Source: Helichrysum umbraculigerum (lineage: Eukaryota > Streptophyta > Magnoliopsida > Asterales > Asteraceae). Taken from it: a stretch of 64,000 bases of DNA. Each line of letters begins with the position of its first letter. Within the stretch, counting starts at the first letter, position 1. The stretch is taken from contig CATIUR010000004.1 in the NCBI GenBank assembly GCA_949592205.1, positions 83,737,337 through 83,801,336 on the forward strand, given 5' to 3'. The position numbers and the translations under genes are program-made. Shown here piece after piece: positions 28,739-40,846 of the stretch. Under the pieces are notes generated by a model. It searched no databases and was not told where the DNA came from. It saw only the letters and a program-made list of their open reading frames with translations.

Positions 28739-31163
28739 TGATATCGCGTAAAAAGTCATGTTTTTACTACTGATATCTCTCTCATTCTGGAAGGATTCTT
28801 GGCATTTTAATTCAAATATAGCACAAATCAGTAACATTATGCCAAGATGGTCAAAACGAGGTTGCACGATAAAAATCAAGTAAAACGGATGTGAAACGAA
28901 GATTCCACACACGTTTGAAGATTCAAGGCATTAAAACGAGATTTCAAGACTAAAGTGCCCTTCACCAACATCCATTATTTCCAATATGTTCGTTTTCAAA
29001 ATTCGGATCCAACAGAAGAAGAATCAACTGAAACGGGTAAAAAATGAAGATTTCGCACCCGTCGGAAGATCCAAATGATCCGTACGCAATATCTGGAGCT
29101 AGGGACCTCATCTCAGGGCCTATCCTATGTTAAAATCTTCGTTTTTGAATTACGAATCCAACAAAAAAAGAATCAACTCAAACGGATGTATAACGAAGAA
29201 AACACGCACGAATCAAGAAACGAAGCAATAAACGACGCAACGGGGCGGGGGTGGGACCACCGCCGCCGGCCTCACCACCACCGCCGCCGGCTGGCCTGTA
29301 CCCGCCTCGGTTTCCGTTTTTGGTAACTTTTGGTACCCGGTGCGCCTACTTTTCGTGTTGTACGGTACCCGGTGCGCCTACTTTTCGTGTTGTACACACC
29401 ATTTTTGGCAAGCTTTCTAACATGCACCTCATGGTGCTAATGTGAGCCAAAGCTCACCTATAAATAGGAGGCTTTAGGCTTCATTTCAAAATGTCCCATA
29501 TGCACTAGTCATATCACTTTCTTACTTTAAATTTAGCATTAAATTAGTTTAGCACTTTGTTTAGAGTAGAAAGAAAGCTAGGAACGTGTTGTAATCTTTG
29601 GTGTACGCTTGGAGTTACGCTCATTAATTCAAGTCTATTCCTTCTCGCATATTAATCTCGGTTATCTCTATCCTTATCTATCTTAATTAAACATGTTTGC
29701 TTTAATTATGTTTGCGATCGTTATTACCATGATTAGATAGTAGATTACTATTGTATTTGTTGTGATGTAGTTAGTATATAATTGTGGGATGACTTTGAAT
29801 ACGTCGTGAGATAATATGACGGCCCCTATTCGACTGATTACTCGGTATAGTATTGGAAATGCTTTTGAGCATAGTACAAATATATGGAAGCCAGTAACGA
29901 CCGAAGGTAGTTGTATTATTAATCGACGTTATAAAATGGGAAACTTTGTGAACGGACTTATCTTGTGATTTTAAACCTAAAACTTATATTCGCCTTTCGA
30001 TTAACAAACGTGATTGTAACCTTGTAGAGAGGAGTCGCAAACCTCAATACTCGGTCAATAGTTATCTGTGTAAAAACTATGTTTTTGATTGTAACGTCAT
30101 GCAAGCATTATAAAAGGCAATGTGATTACGTGGACTTGCCATGAGTATTGTACACTTCCAATCACAATGTACTTATCATGTAAACATCGCGAAGCAATTA
30201 AACTCACAACGGAAACATTGGTAAACAATTCAATACGTTGTGAGCTACCATAGTATTTTTCGACATGGTCTGGGTTTGACTTTACATAAAAAGCCGTCAG
30301 CATTTTAATTAGTTGTTTTACTTTAGATTAGATTAGATTAGGTAGGCTATAGGCTAAATGACCATTTACGAAAACCTAGGGATTTGTAAATTGTATTGAG
30401 AAAGGCTAGTTTGAAATCCACCTTAAACTGATACTTTTGCTTAAAACCATGAAACCATAAAGTAAGATACGCAAGAAACTCAAATGCTTTCCCTCATTTA
30501 TCACGCTTAAATTTCATTGGTAGAAATTGATTAAATAAGTCCGGACACAAGTTCTAAGTTAGTTGTTTAATGGATTCATAATCATTGGGGTATAAGAACG
30601 GCTACACATGTTATGGACTTGCTACTCTGTTCCTTCGCCCACGAGCGAATACGTTCAATAATATGGGCCACTGACTCCCTCACAGGAGAGTGTGGAGAGT
30701 TGAGCATTGTCTGTCTGGTCAGAATCATGATACCTTAGTTCCTCGTGACATATTAGTTGATAACCGACTAATAAGGAATCTATTGGTTATACCATAAGTT
30801 AATGAATCTCATAAGCAACCCAATTTAGTTAATCGTTTTCCCGTAAGAGTCATCATCCCATAATTATTAACTAACGAACTCACAACAAATACTACTTTGC
30901 ATTATCTGACATCTTATTACATTTTATTCGCCTTATTTAGTTTACTTAATTAACTGAACCAAAACCTCCGACGCACTCTTTTAAAACATTTACTAGAAAA
31001 GAAAGATTGATTGGATCACCTTCGTTTCAATTCATTTTCTCTTTAAGAACGACTCTAGGTCCAACTTACCACCTACTAACCCTTTTGGTTCAGTACTAGT
31101 AAGTCACACTTAGACCCCAGCAATTATAAATTTTAAAATAACCCGTTGACATCAACGTCAACA
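28739..31163 (+). repeat. Ath-1 3' LTR (2425 bp)
   Basis: Uninterrupted copy of the Ath-1 LTR. It shows the empty site for Tek-2 (30769-30773) and has one fewer GC-rich repeat unit. TATA box at 29459-29466. Confidence 0.92.
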
Positions 31164-31168
31164 CTGCT
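31164..31168. repeat. Ath-1 target-site duplication, right (CTGCT)
   Basis: Matches 2976-2980. Confidence 0.9.
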
Positions 31169-31849
31169 ACTGCTGCTGCCGTTTTAGTGTGAGAAAGAGG
31201 GACAGAAAGGTGTGGTAGAGAGAGGAAGTGATGGTGGTAAATGAAATGAAATGAAGAAGAAATGAATTAAAAAGGGGTTTGGGTCACGGGTCAATTTGGG
31301 TTCGCGGGTGGGCCGACCCATTTGGGTCTCGGTCTCATGAACTCTTCCCTCGAATTTGCATTACGTTCCGAAGTAAATTAAATGTTATTTCACTTTATTT
31401 GACTAATATAATATGTTTCATCAACGTTTTTAAAACACGATATTTTAAATGGAAGTTTTATTCAAAGTGACGTATTTTAAATTACAAAGTTATAACTTGG
31501 TTTTATTTTGTCTGTCGGGCGCGTTTCACATGTTTTCGTTGTGTGTGGTAATGTTTTAAACAAAATGTACATTTTTGTTATGTTATAAACATAATGTAAA
31601 CTAATGCTCAATGTTATTAAATAATTCCCATGTTATTTAATAAAGTTTCACCAACGTCCGTAATGTGTTGTTAGATTTTTATCTGACACCGTTTGTACGA
31701 TTTGTTCAAGTAGTATACGGGTATATTTATATAAAATCATCATATACATAATTAACTAATTACTGTACTTAGTCCTATTTCATACTAAATACATGTAATA
31801 AGCACATAATTAGGCACAGTAACGATGCCCTAATTTAGCGGGTGTCACA
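31169..31849 (-). repeat. Tek-1 5' LTR, U3-side part
   Basis: It resumes the Tek-1 LTR after Ath-1 and ends GGGTGTCACA. A purine-rich stretch (31190-31265; CT-rich on the sense strand) is the likely start region, and TCACCAAC (31648-31655) is the conserved U3 octamer. Confidence 0.85.
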
Positions 31850-31927
31850 ACTGAAAACTCTATCTCCTCACCATTTGAGTTGCTACACATGGACCTCTTC
31901 GGCCCTATAAGCAAGAGAAGTCTAGGT
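31850..31927 (+). mobile_element. Ty1/copia integrase fragment (78 bp)
   Basis: One frame reads SSPFELLHMDLFGPISKRSLG, whose LLHMDLFGP core is the well-known start of the copia integrase core. Both sides are cut by other elements: the Tek-1 LTR on the left and Ath-2 on the right. Confidence 0.7.
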
Positions 31928-32396
31928 GTGATGCGCGCTACAAACACGCGGTTTGTAACGGCGATCGGTGGGTTTTATAATTTATAATTGCTGGGGTCTA
32001 AGCGTGACTTACTAATACTGAACCAAAGGCTAGTAGATGGTAAGTATGACCTAGAGTTGTTCTTAAAGAGAAACTAAATTGAAACAGAGGTGGTCCAATC
32101 AATCTTTATTTTCTAGTAAAGGTTTTAAAAGAGTGCGTTGGGGGTTTTTGGTTCAGTTAACTAAGTAAACTAAATAAAGCGAATAAAAGATAATGATAAA
32201 TCAGATAATAAAAGGAGTATTTGTTGTGAGTTCATTAGCTTATAATGTGGGACGATGACTTTTATGGAAAACGTTTACTAAATTTGGAATGTTCACTAGA
32301 CTTGGTAGTTTATGGTATAACCGATAGATTCCCTATTAGTCGGTTATCAACTAATATGTCACGAGGAACCAGGGTGTCATGATTCTGATCAGACAG
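31928..32396 (-). repeat. Ath-2: inverted Athila-like LTR fragment
   Basis: The reverse complement matches the 3' part of the Ath-1 LTR (about 30700-31135) with many substitutions, and its terminus is different. It likely begins TGATGCGCG at 31928 and is cut by the Tek-4 LTR at 32397. A hairpin ACAAAC-ACGCG-GTTTGT lies near its end. Confidence 0.75.
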
Positions 32397-32692
32397 TGTA
32401 ACACCCCCAAAATTTTGTTTAGCGGAAGCACGATTTGGGTGTTACGAATCAATAATCACAACACAAAGGTATATAATGAACGACCACTATATGCATCGTT
32501 TTGGACTTGTATTGATAAAACAAAAGTTTACATCAAAAATATTGTTTACATTAGCTCAGCTTGAAATTTGAGAGATTTAAATACATAATTAATCTATACA
32601 AAATGTAATAATGCAGCTAAATCTCTGATTGTTTGCATGATGACTCGAGCTAATTGATCCTTACTTGAGCAGTCCAACCTACTGCTGGTCAC

Positions 32693-33188
32693 CTGTGATA
32701 CATGCTAAAAATTGGTCAGCGAAACGCTGGTGAGCTCACAGGTTTGTATGTCAACACATATGCTTGTATGAACCGCAAGATTTAATAATTGAATTTAAAA
32801 TGCAATTAAGCAAAATAAAAGTTATACAACCGTGAGCACATAGTCCAAGCTTAACTTGAGTTGTCAGGCCCACTTAAGGAAAACCTAACTTGAAATGCCT
32901 CCTACGAGTGCCTAATCCACACTCGTCTTCCCAAATGCTAATACGTCCGTTTGACTAGTTAGTGCGTGCTAACCCGGACGAGGATTGTCAATCCTATATG
33001 ATATCATATACTAACATTCACGCTACTACGTATTACCAGACTATGCTATGGAGGGCTTTAAATTGATTAGCTTAAAACTCATGTAGTATTTGATTTGATT
33101 TGTACTTGCGTTCAGCTTGTAAAACAAAACGAGCAATAATATCACACCCCAGATTGAAAAGCAGTAAAATAGGGGCCATGAGACTCAC
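32693..33188 (-). promoter_or_regulatory. Candidate LTR intron of Tek-4
   Basis: Donor CTCAG|GTGAGT with GT at 33188, acceptor CACAG at 32693. Hairpin CAGCG-TTT-CGCTG (32717-32729) runs into CTGAC. Interior palindrome ATATGATATCATAT at 32996-33009. Confidence 0.45.
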
Positions 33189-33589
33189 CTGAGTCTTGAA
33201 AGTTTGAATTAATAACTTGAATTGATTTGCCTTGAAGTGTGGTCCGAAGACTTGTAACCTGAAGGTGTCCAAGACACGCGATGGTTATTAATTGTTTAGG
33301 CATCTCGAAAGACTACCGTTGTAGTTGTTTGTCCAAATTACCCCGATTTGGTTGATTGATTTGTCAAAATTACTACGATTTGGTTGATTGACTTGTATAT
33401 TTGAAAACGTGTACGGCCTGTTGGTGATTGTTTTGTGATAATAATCTCAACATTATTATCTTGTTTTTCGAAGTCTTATGCTTGTATCATATGTACCAAT
33501 GTATTTCCGAAGTCATGTAGATAGAAAATTTAAGGTTTTACAAATCCAACACTTAGTGAAAATCTGAGTTTTTAAACATTCTGTTTTAA

Positions 33590-33864
33590 GCGACACAATA
33601 TGCGACATAATGTTGATAATGCGACACAATGGTTGTGTCACATAGAAGTGCGACACAATGAGCTTAGCGACACAAGGGTTGTGTCGCATAAGCGTACGAT
33701 GCTGATTTAACAACAACATAGTGTTTGTGTCGCATGGGATTTGCGACATAAGGTGCGACGTAATATTGTGTCGCAAAAGGTCCGACATAGCTGGGTTTTT
33801 ACGACACAAATTACGACATAGGTGATTTTATACGACACAGTATGCGACACAAGGCTTCTGTCGC
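33590..33864. repeat. GCGACACAA inverted-motif array, Tek-4 LTR
   Basis: GCGACACAA, TTGTGTCGC and variants in both orientations over 275 bp, at the place where Tek-2 and Tek-3 carry GCGACGTA. Confidence 0.85.
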
Positions 33865-34274
33865 AAAGATGAACATCAGCCCAGAACCTAGCGACTGATG
33901 ATATTTTCCAACCCAAAACTCATATCTAACTCATTTGTAAGCTATAAAATCGTGTTTTCCCTTAGTAATGAACATATATTGTGACACCCCCAAAATTGAT
34001 GATTTGCGGAAGCTCGATTTGGGTGTCACTAATCAATACACAAAGCACATAAGATATATAATGAACGACCACTATATGCGTCGTTTTAAACTTGTATTAA
34101 TAAAGTAAACGTTTACATCAAAAATAATGTTACATTAGCTCGGTTCCTGAAATTTTGAGATTAAATAGCATAATTACTTTTACAAAATATAATAATGCAA
34201 TCAAATCTCTAGTTGTATGAATGCTGACTCGAGCTAAGAATCCTTGCTTGTGCAGCCAACCTACTGCTGGGTAC

Positions 34275-34760
34275 CTATGATACATACTAAAATGGGTCAG
34301 CGAAAACGCTGGTGAGCTCACAGGTTTGTATGTCAATGTATAGTTGTAAGAACCGCAAGATTTAAATTGAATTTACAATGCAATTAAGCAAAATAAAAGT
34401 TATACAATCCATGAGCACATAGTTTGAGCTTAACTTGAGCGCTAGGTCCAATTAAGGAAACCTAACTGATTTGCCTGCTACGAGTGTCTAATCCACACTC
34501 GTCTTCCCAAATGCTAATACATCCGTTTGACCGGTTAGTGCGTGCTAACCCGGATGAGGATTGTCAATCCCATATGATATCATATACTAACATTCACGCT
34601 AAAATATTAGAGACTATGCTATAGAGGACTTTAAATTGATTAGCTTGAAACTCATGTAGTACTTGAAGGTTGGTACTTGCGTTCTACTTGTAAAACAAAA
34701 CAGAGCAGTAATATCACACCCCTAGTTGAAAAATAGTGAAAATGGGGCCATGAAACTCAC
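34275..34760 (-). promoter_or_regulatory. Candidate LTR intron of Tek-5 with four compact hairpins
   Basis: Donor GT at 34760, acceptor ATAG at 34275-34276. Hairpin CAGCG-TTTT-CGCTG (34298-34311) runs into CTGAC. Within 106 nt lie ACGAGTGT-CTAATCC-ACACTCGT (34480-34502), GGTTAG-TGCGTG-CTAACC (34533-34550), GGATT-GTC-AATCC (34558-34570) and ATATGATATCATAT (34572-34585), all perfectly paired (written as on the plus strand). Confidence 0.5.
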
Positions 34761-35211
34761 CTGAGTCTTGAAGTGTTCAGTTTAATAAACTTGAAGTAAT
34801 TAGCTGTGTATTGGTGTCCAAAGGCTTGAAACCTGAATGTGTCCACGACACTTGATTTGTTATTAATTGTACCGGTATCTCGAAAGACTACCATTGAAGT
34901 TGTTATACAACTATATATATATGTCCAAATTACTACGATTTGGTTGTTTGTTTTGTTACAAGTTACTACGACTTGTTTGATTGAATTGATACAAGTTACA
35001 ACGACTTGTTTGATTTTAAAGTATGTTTTGAAAACGCGTACGGCCCGTTGGTGATTTATTTGTAATATTAGTCTTGATGTTACCACATTGATTTCGAAGC
35101 GTTATACTTGAAAAACAAATTCCATTATGTTTGAAAAGTTGTATCGTATAAGTGTTTTGAAGTTGTACAAGTTTGACACTTGGTGAAAAATGTGCTTACG
35201 GAATCTAAGTA

Positions 35212-35350
35212 CGGGGGTCCGGGGGCAGCGCCCCTGGTAGCGGGGTCCAAGGGGCGGCAGCCCCTGGCGGGGTCCAAGGAGCAGAGCACCTGGCTGGGGT
35301 CGAGCTGCCAGGTCAGCTTGGAAAATTTTTATTTCTACTATATTGCTTTA
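35212..35350 (-). repeat. GC-rich hairpin block, Tek-5 3' LTR
   Basis: Near-identical to 2315-2428 in Tek-1, plus an internal duplication of about 27 bp around GGGGTCCAAGG that is absent from 56787-56898. Confidence 0.75.
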
Positions 35351-35442
35351 AGGAAAAACGCATCTGGAATTGAATTTGGGTGAAATCAAGTGACAAAATT
35401 TTGGTCTCGACACTTAGTAAAAAGTTGTAATTATCCTGTTTT

Positions 35443-35720
35443 ATGCGACACAATATGCGACATAATAATTTGTTATGTGATACAAGGGTTGTATCGCATA
35501 AGTATGCGACACAATACCTATACGACACAAGGGTTGTGTCGCATAGGTTCGGAATGCTAAATCAATAGCGACATAGTAGTTGTGTCGTATTGAAATACGA
35601 TATAGTTTGCGACACAATATTGTGTCGCATGGGTTGCAACACTAAAGGTTTGGTACGACACAAGATGCGACATAAAGGGTTTTATGCGACACAGTATGCG
35701 ACACAAGGCTTGTGTCGCAC
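35443..35720. repeat. GCGACACAA inverted-motif array, Tek-5 3' LTR
   Basis: Motifs in both orientations, many as immediate hairpins such as GCGACACAA-GGG-TTGTGTCGC. The 5' LTR copy is 56992-57269. Confidence 0.85.
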
Positions 35721-36655
35721 TGAAGAACACTCGGACAGTGAACACGGCTGTCTCGATTTTTCAATCCCAAAAATCCAAATCAAACTCATTTTTAGGTTGT
35801 AAATTCGTGTTTTCTTCATATATTTGGACATATACATGTTAGATAACTCCTAAATATGTAACAACAAGCTAAAACGAGAAGTTTCGGGAATTTGTCGGAA
35901 ACTTATGCGGTGTCGGATTGAAAATCCGAGAAGATGGAAGAGTAGATCGTGTCGAGGTGGTTCCGTTTCTATAAAAATCTTGATGTTTTGATGTCGTTTA
36001 GTGTCCCAATCTTGTGATTTTTGATGAATTTGTGGTGGTGGAAATTTGAGAGAGAAATTGGTAGAGAGAGAGAGATGAGAAGATAGAAGTGAAAAGAAAA
36101 GAAGAAAGGAGGGGGTTTTGGTGGAAATCCCCACCATTTTCAGTCTACGCCTAGCGCTCCGTGCGGTGCTCGTTTTCCCGATTATTTAAACGTTTAGTTA
36201 ATATTAGTTACTTTTAGATATACGTTTTAAAATGCGGATAAATTCCCGATGGTTTGGTTGAAGTATTTTTATTAAAGTACTTTAGGTTGTAGTTATAAAT
36301 TATAACTTAAACTCGTTTTGTTTTGTCGCGCGTGTTTATAATTTAACTAAGTAAATTGTTATTTATACGATACGGTTTAAAATGAAATATTACAAAATAA
36401 TATTCTTGAGATATAATAGTTCCACTAAATAACGTTATGTTATTTAGTTAAATTGTTCACCAACGTCCGTATTATCGTATTGAAATTCATTCCATTTGAA
36501 ACTCGTACGATTTAAACAAACCGCATAATTGTGTAGATATATATTCAACAATATATATAATATTTGATACATTAATTAGCCTAACACGGAACTAATTACA
36601 TGTATTAAAACTTGATTAGGTACTAAATTCTAGTCCTAAATTGGCGGGTGTCACA

Positions 36656-36668
36656 TTCTCCCCCTGTT
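36656..36668 (-). other. Tek-5 polypurine tract
   Basis: The minus strand reads AACAGGGGGAGAA directly before the 3' LTR. Confidence 0.85.
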
Positions 36669-36689
36669 AGAAGAATTTCGTCCCGAAAT

Positions 36690-39600
36690 TTATGTTGAAG
36701 TCGTGTTGGATGTTGAGTCAGTGAAGAGTTGAGGATACTTGAGTCGCATTTGGTCTTCCCGTTCCCAGGTGAATTCCGGACCGCGCCGCGAATTCCACCT
36801 AACTTTGACGATGGGAATACGACTTTGTTTAAGTTGTTTGACCTCACGGTCCATGATTTCGGCGGGTTCCTCAACAAAGTGAAGTTTCTCGTCAAATCGA
36901 ATTTCATCGAGTGGAATGATAAGTGTCTCATCAGACAGACACTTCTTCAGGTTTGAAACATGAAAAGTGGGATGCACGCTGCTGAGTTCGGATGGCAGCT
37001 GCAATCGATATACCACTGGACCAATCCTCTCAAGGATCTCGAATGGTCCAATGTATCTGGGATTTAACTTCCCTCGTTTGCCAAATCGGATTACGCCTTT
37101 CCAAGGCGATACTTTGAGTAGTACTCGATCCCCAACTTGGAACTCGAGTGGTTTGCGTCTCACGTCAGCATAACTTTTTTGACAATCACTCGCGGCCTTG
37201 AGCTTGTTTTGAATTTCGACGATTCTCTCGGTCGTCTCGTGAATGATTTATGGACCGGTGAGTTGGCTATCCCCAACTTCGGTCCAACAGATAGGTGACC
37301 GGCACTTACGACCGTACAGTGCCTCGAAAGGTGCAGCCTTAATGCTGGCATGATAACTGTTGTTATACGAGAACTCGCACAATGGTAGGTGTTTTTCCCA
37401 GTTCACACCGAAGTCTACTACACAGGCCCGTAGCATGTCTTCTAGCGTTTTAATAGTTCGTTCACTTTGGCCGTCGGTTTGAGGATGCTATGCGGTACTC
37501 ATATCAAGTCGAGTACCCAGGGATTTTTGAAGTGATTGCCAAAATTGTGAAGTGAAACGACTATCTCTATCGGAGATAATTGAGATTGGAACACCGTGTT
37601 TGGTCACGATTTCCTTCAGAAATATACTGGTGAGGCGTTCCATTTTGTCGGATTCTTTAATTGCCAGGAAGTGAGCAGACTTTGTGAGACGATCCACGAT
37701 CACCCAAATGGTATCGCAACCGCTCGAGGACTTGGGTAGTTTGGTTATGAAGTCCATGGCAATTTGTTCCCATTTCCATTCAGGAAGACTGGGTTGTTGA
37801 AGTAAACCAGAAGGTTTTTGATATTCGATTTTGACCTTGGAGCAAGTAAGGCACTTGCTGACATAGGTTGCGATTTCAGCTTTCATGTTCGGCCACCAGT
37901 AGAAGTCCTTGATACCGTGGTACATTTTATCGGATCCCGGATGGATAGAATATTTGGACTTGTGAGCTTCATCCATCACCAAGTCTCGTAGATTCCCGAA
38001 TTTAGGCAACCAGATTCGGTTTGAGAAATACCTAATCCCGTTAGGTTTGACTTCGAATTGTTTATCCATGCCCCGCAAGGCTTCATCTTTGACGTTTTCT
38101 TGTTTCAAGGCTTCGAGTTGAGCAGTGAGAATTTGAATGTTTAAATTGTTGTGAATGGTCATACTGAGGGCTCGGACCCGAAGTGGTTTCACTTGCTCTT
38201 TTCGACTGAGGGCGTCAGCAACAACATTTGCTTTGCCTGGATGATATTTAAGTTCGCAGTCGTAATCGGTAAGCAACTCGACCCATCGACGTTGCCTCAT
38301 GTTGAGATCCTTCTGATCGAATATGTGTTGGAGACTTTTGTGGTCTGTAAAGATTGTGCATCTAGTGCCATAGAGGTAATGTCTCCAAATTTTGAGAGCA
38401 AAAAAGTCAGCTCCTAGCTCGAGGTCGTGGGTGGTGTAATTCTTTTCATGAATCTTGAGCTGTCGGGAAGCATAAGCTATGACTTTGTCTCGTTGCATAA
38501 GCACACAACCGAGACCTTGATGAGAAGCATCGCAGTATACCACGAAGTCATCGGTGCCTTCGGGTAATGATAGAATGGGAGCACTGCAAAGCTTTTGCTT
38601 TAAGAGTTGGAATGCCGACTCTTGTTTATCAGTCCAGTCAAACTTTTTGTCTTTCTGGGTCAGAGTCGTGAGTGGTAAGGCTATCTTGGAGAAATTTTCA
38701 ATGAATCGTCGGTAGTACCCGGCAAGACCCAAGAATTGGCGTACTTCGGTCGGAGTGGTGGGTGCTTGCCAGCCCTTGATAGCTTCAATTTTTGATGGGT
38801 CAACGTGAATCCCCTGACTGTCGATCACGTGACCAAGGAATTGAACTGTTTTTATCCAGAACTCACACTTAGAGAATTTGGCGTAAAGCTCTTCGTGTCT
38901 AAGTAGCTCTAGGATGGTTTTGAGGTGTTGCGCATGTTCTTGTTCGTTTCGTGAGTATATGAGAATGTCATCGATGAAGACAATGACAAACTTATCGAGA
39001 TAAGGCTTGCACACCCGATTCATAAGGTCCATGAATACAGCCGGTGCGTTGGTTAGGCCGAATGGCATCACTTGGAATTCGTAATGCCCATAGCGGGTTC
39101 GGAAGGCGGTTTTTGGAATGTCGGCATCGCGAACACGCAATTGATGATAACCGGATCGGAGATCAATCTTTGAATAACAACTCGATCCTTGAAGTTGGTC
39201 GAACAAATCATCGATTTGAGGTAATGGGTATCGGTTCTTGACGGTCAACTTGTTCAACTCTCGATAGTCGATACACATTCGGAAAGTGCCGTCTTTCTTT
39301 TTGACAAATAGGACCGGAGCTCCCCAAGGCGAAGAACTCGGCCTAATGAATCCTCTTTCCAGAAGTTCCTGTAATTGGGCAGACAACTCCTGAAGTTCGG
39401 ATGGAGCTAAACGGTATGGTGCTCGTGCCACCGGCGCAGCACCCGGCACGAGATCAATTGAGAACTCAACCTGTCTTGGTGGTGGTAGACCAGGCAGTTC
39501 TTCAGGAAACACTTCAGGAAAGTCTCGGACAATTGGCACATCCTCAAGTCGCTTCTCCTCCGAGTTTTTCTCCATGATGTGTGCGAGGATTGCGGGATAG

Positions 39601-40841
39601 CCCTTTTTCAGAAATTTGCGGGTTTTCAAGCAAGACATGATATTGAGTCTCATCCCACCGGTCTCCCCCTGTATGATTAAATTTCCACCGGTAGCGAGAG
39701 GTATACGAATAACTTTGTCGCCACAGATAATTTCAGCCGATGCTTGGACAACCAGTCCATTCCAACAATGACATCGAAACTTCCTATCTTAACAGGCATG
39801 AGATCTATTGAGAAAATTTCGTCGGCTAGATTTAAAGTGCAATTAGGGATCACACTCTTGGTTTCCATAAGTTTACCGTTTGCAAGCTCTACAGTGAACT
39901 TAATATCTAAGGCAACTGGGGTGATGTCAAGTAGTGGGCAAAACTCATCGGAAATAAAACTCCTATCAGCGCCAGTATCAAACAGAATTGAAGCAGTTAA
40001 ATTGTTGAGGAGGAACATACCCGTGACCACATTCGGGTCTTGACGGGCGTCCCCAGCTTTGAGCACGAAGGCTTTTCCCTTGACGTTGTTGTTGTTGTTC
40101 TTCCGTTTGGGACATGCATCCCTGAAATGTCCCGTCTCCCCGCATCCATAACAGGTTTTGGGTTGTTGGTTGTTATTTTATGATTTAGGGGCTTGGCAGT
40201 CTTTGGATGAATGCCCGTACTTCCTGCAGTTGTTGCAAGGAGATCTGCAAGGGCCATGGTGGTGGTAGTTACACTTGGAACAATATGGTCTGTCCCTAGT
40301 GTAGGTGCGTTTGGGTTCGGTGTTGGTGTTATAAGCTTGGATGGTGTTGGACCTTTTGTTTTGGTGGTTGCTATGGGATTCGGTGGATTTGCGTTTGTTG
40401 TTGTTGGATTTCTCGCGGCTGACCACCAGTGCCATGAGCTCATGTGCTAGCCTGATAGCACTTTCGGTGGTGGTTGGTTGTGATGAGGCGACACTTCCCT
40501 GGATGCTCTCGGGAAGGCCGCAAATGTATTTCTTAACCCCCTTTTTCTCCGGTTCCACCAGACTAGGGCACAGGGACCCGTATTGCTGGAACTTGATGGT
40601 GTATCCCTCAATATCGGTCCCCTGCACAGCTAGTTGCCAGAACTCCTCTTCTAATCGGTGTATCTCTTCCTCGGGGCAATACTTCTCTCTCAGTTTGTTC
40701 TTCAACTCGGCCTAAGGTAGTTGATTGAGGGTTCCTTCCTGAAAAGTGTAGGCGGCAAACTTTACCTTGTTTGCCTTGGTGCAGTTGCATAGGCTGAAAA
40801 CAGATTCTATGCGTTCTATCCATCGGCTCAAACCAATAGCA
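36690..40841 (-). pseudogene. gag-pol: Tek-5 gag (most), protease, RT, RNase H, integrase, chromodomain; broken
   Basis: From right to left: rest of gag capsid (LREKYCPEEEIHRLEEEFWQ), zinc knuckles (CNNCRKYGHSSKDC and a second), protease (ILFDTGADRSFIS), a long intact RT-RNase H-integrase stretch (37488-39653, with IVFIDDILIYS, an uninterrupted RNase H and integrase D at IISDRDSRF), then the GPY/F module and chromodomain (36690-37163). Breaks: stops at 40712 and 40178 in gag, a frameshift near 39735 after the protease, and stops at 37488 (between the second Asp and the Glu of integrase) and 37248. RNase H keeps Gln where Tek-3 and Tek-6 have a stop. Confidence 0.9.
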
Positions 40842-40846
40842 CCTTC
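40842..40846. repeat. Tek-6 target-site duplication, left (CCTTC)
   Basis: CCTTC recurs at 54180-54184; Tek-5 gag is continuous across the site. Confidence 0.92.

Larger units (their letters stand above)
2981..31163 (+). mobile_element. Ath-1: non-autonomous Athila-like element carrying Tek-2 and Tek-3
   Basis: The LTRs are 2981-5058 plus 12283-12671 (left) and 28739-31163 (right), both TGATATCG...TCAACA. The order is LTR, Asp-type PBS, gag, Athila-type protease continuing into a long unknown frame, a noncoding tail, then the LTR. After removing Tek-2 and Tek-3 the internal region is about 5.9 kb and holds no reverse transcriptase, RNase H or integrase, so the element depends on others for movement. 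Gag and the protease-unknown frame are both broken by stops. Confidence 0.9.
1..31849 (-). mobile_element. Tek-1: Tekay-like Ty3/gypsy element, partial, split by Ath-1
   Basis: Only the 5' end of this minus-strand element lies in the window: a pre-gag ORF, the leader, the PBS and the 5' LTR. The LTR is in two parts (1079-2980 and 31169-31849) because Ath-1 inserted into it with a CTGCT duplication. Rejoined, the LTR would be about 2.58 kb and starts and ends TG...CA. Its gag and pol would lie to the left of base 1. The lineage is inferred from the close match of its leader, PBS and pre-gag ORF to Tek-3, which does encode a Tekay-type chromodomain. Confidence 0.85.
32397..33979 (-). repeat. 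Tek-4 LTR, U5-side part
   Basis: It starts TGTAACACCCCC and is related to, but clearly diverged from, the Tek-5 LTR. It is cut by Tek-5 at TATAT (33975-33979) and continues at 58209. No internal region of this element is in the window. Confidence 0.85.
33980..36655 (-). repeat. Tek-5 3' LTR (2676 bp)
   Basis: Same layout as the other Tekay LTRs: U3 octamer (36457-36464), CT-rich leader (about 36045-36110), donor-like site near 35905, GCGACACAA array (35443-35720), GC-rich block (35212-35350), donor CTCAG|GTGAGT at 34760, hairpins, acceptor. It is 27 bp longer than the 5' LTR through a duplication in the GC-rich block. Confidence 0.95.
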
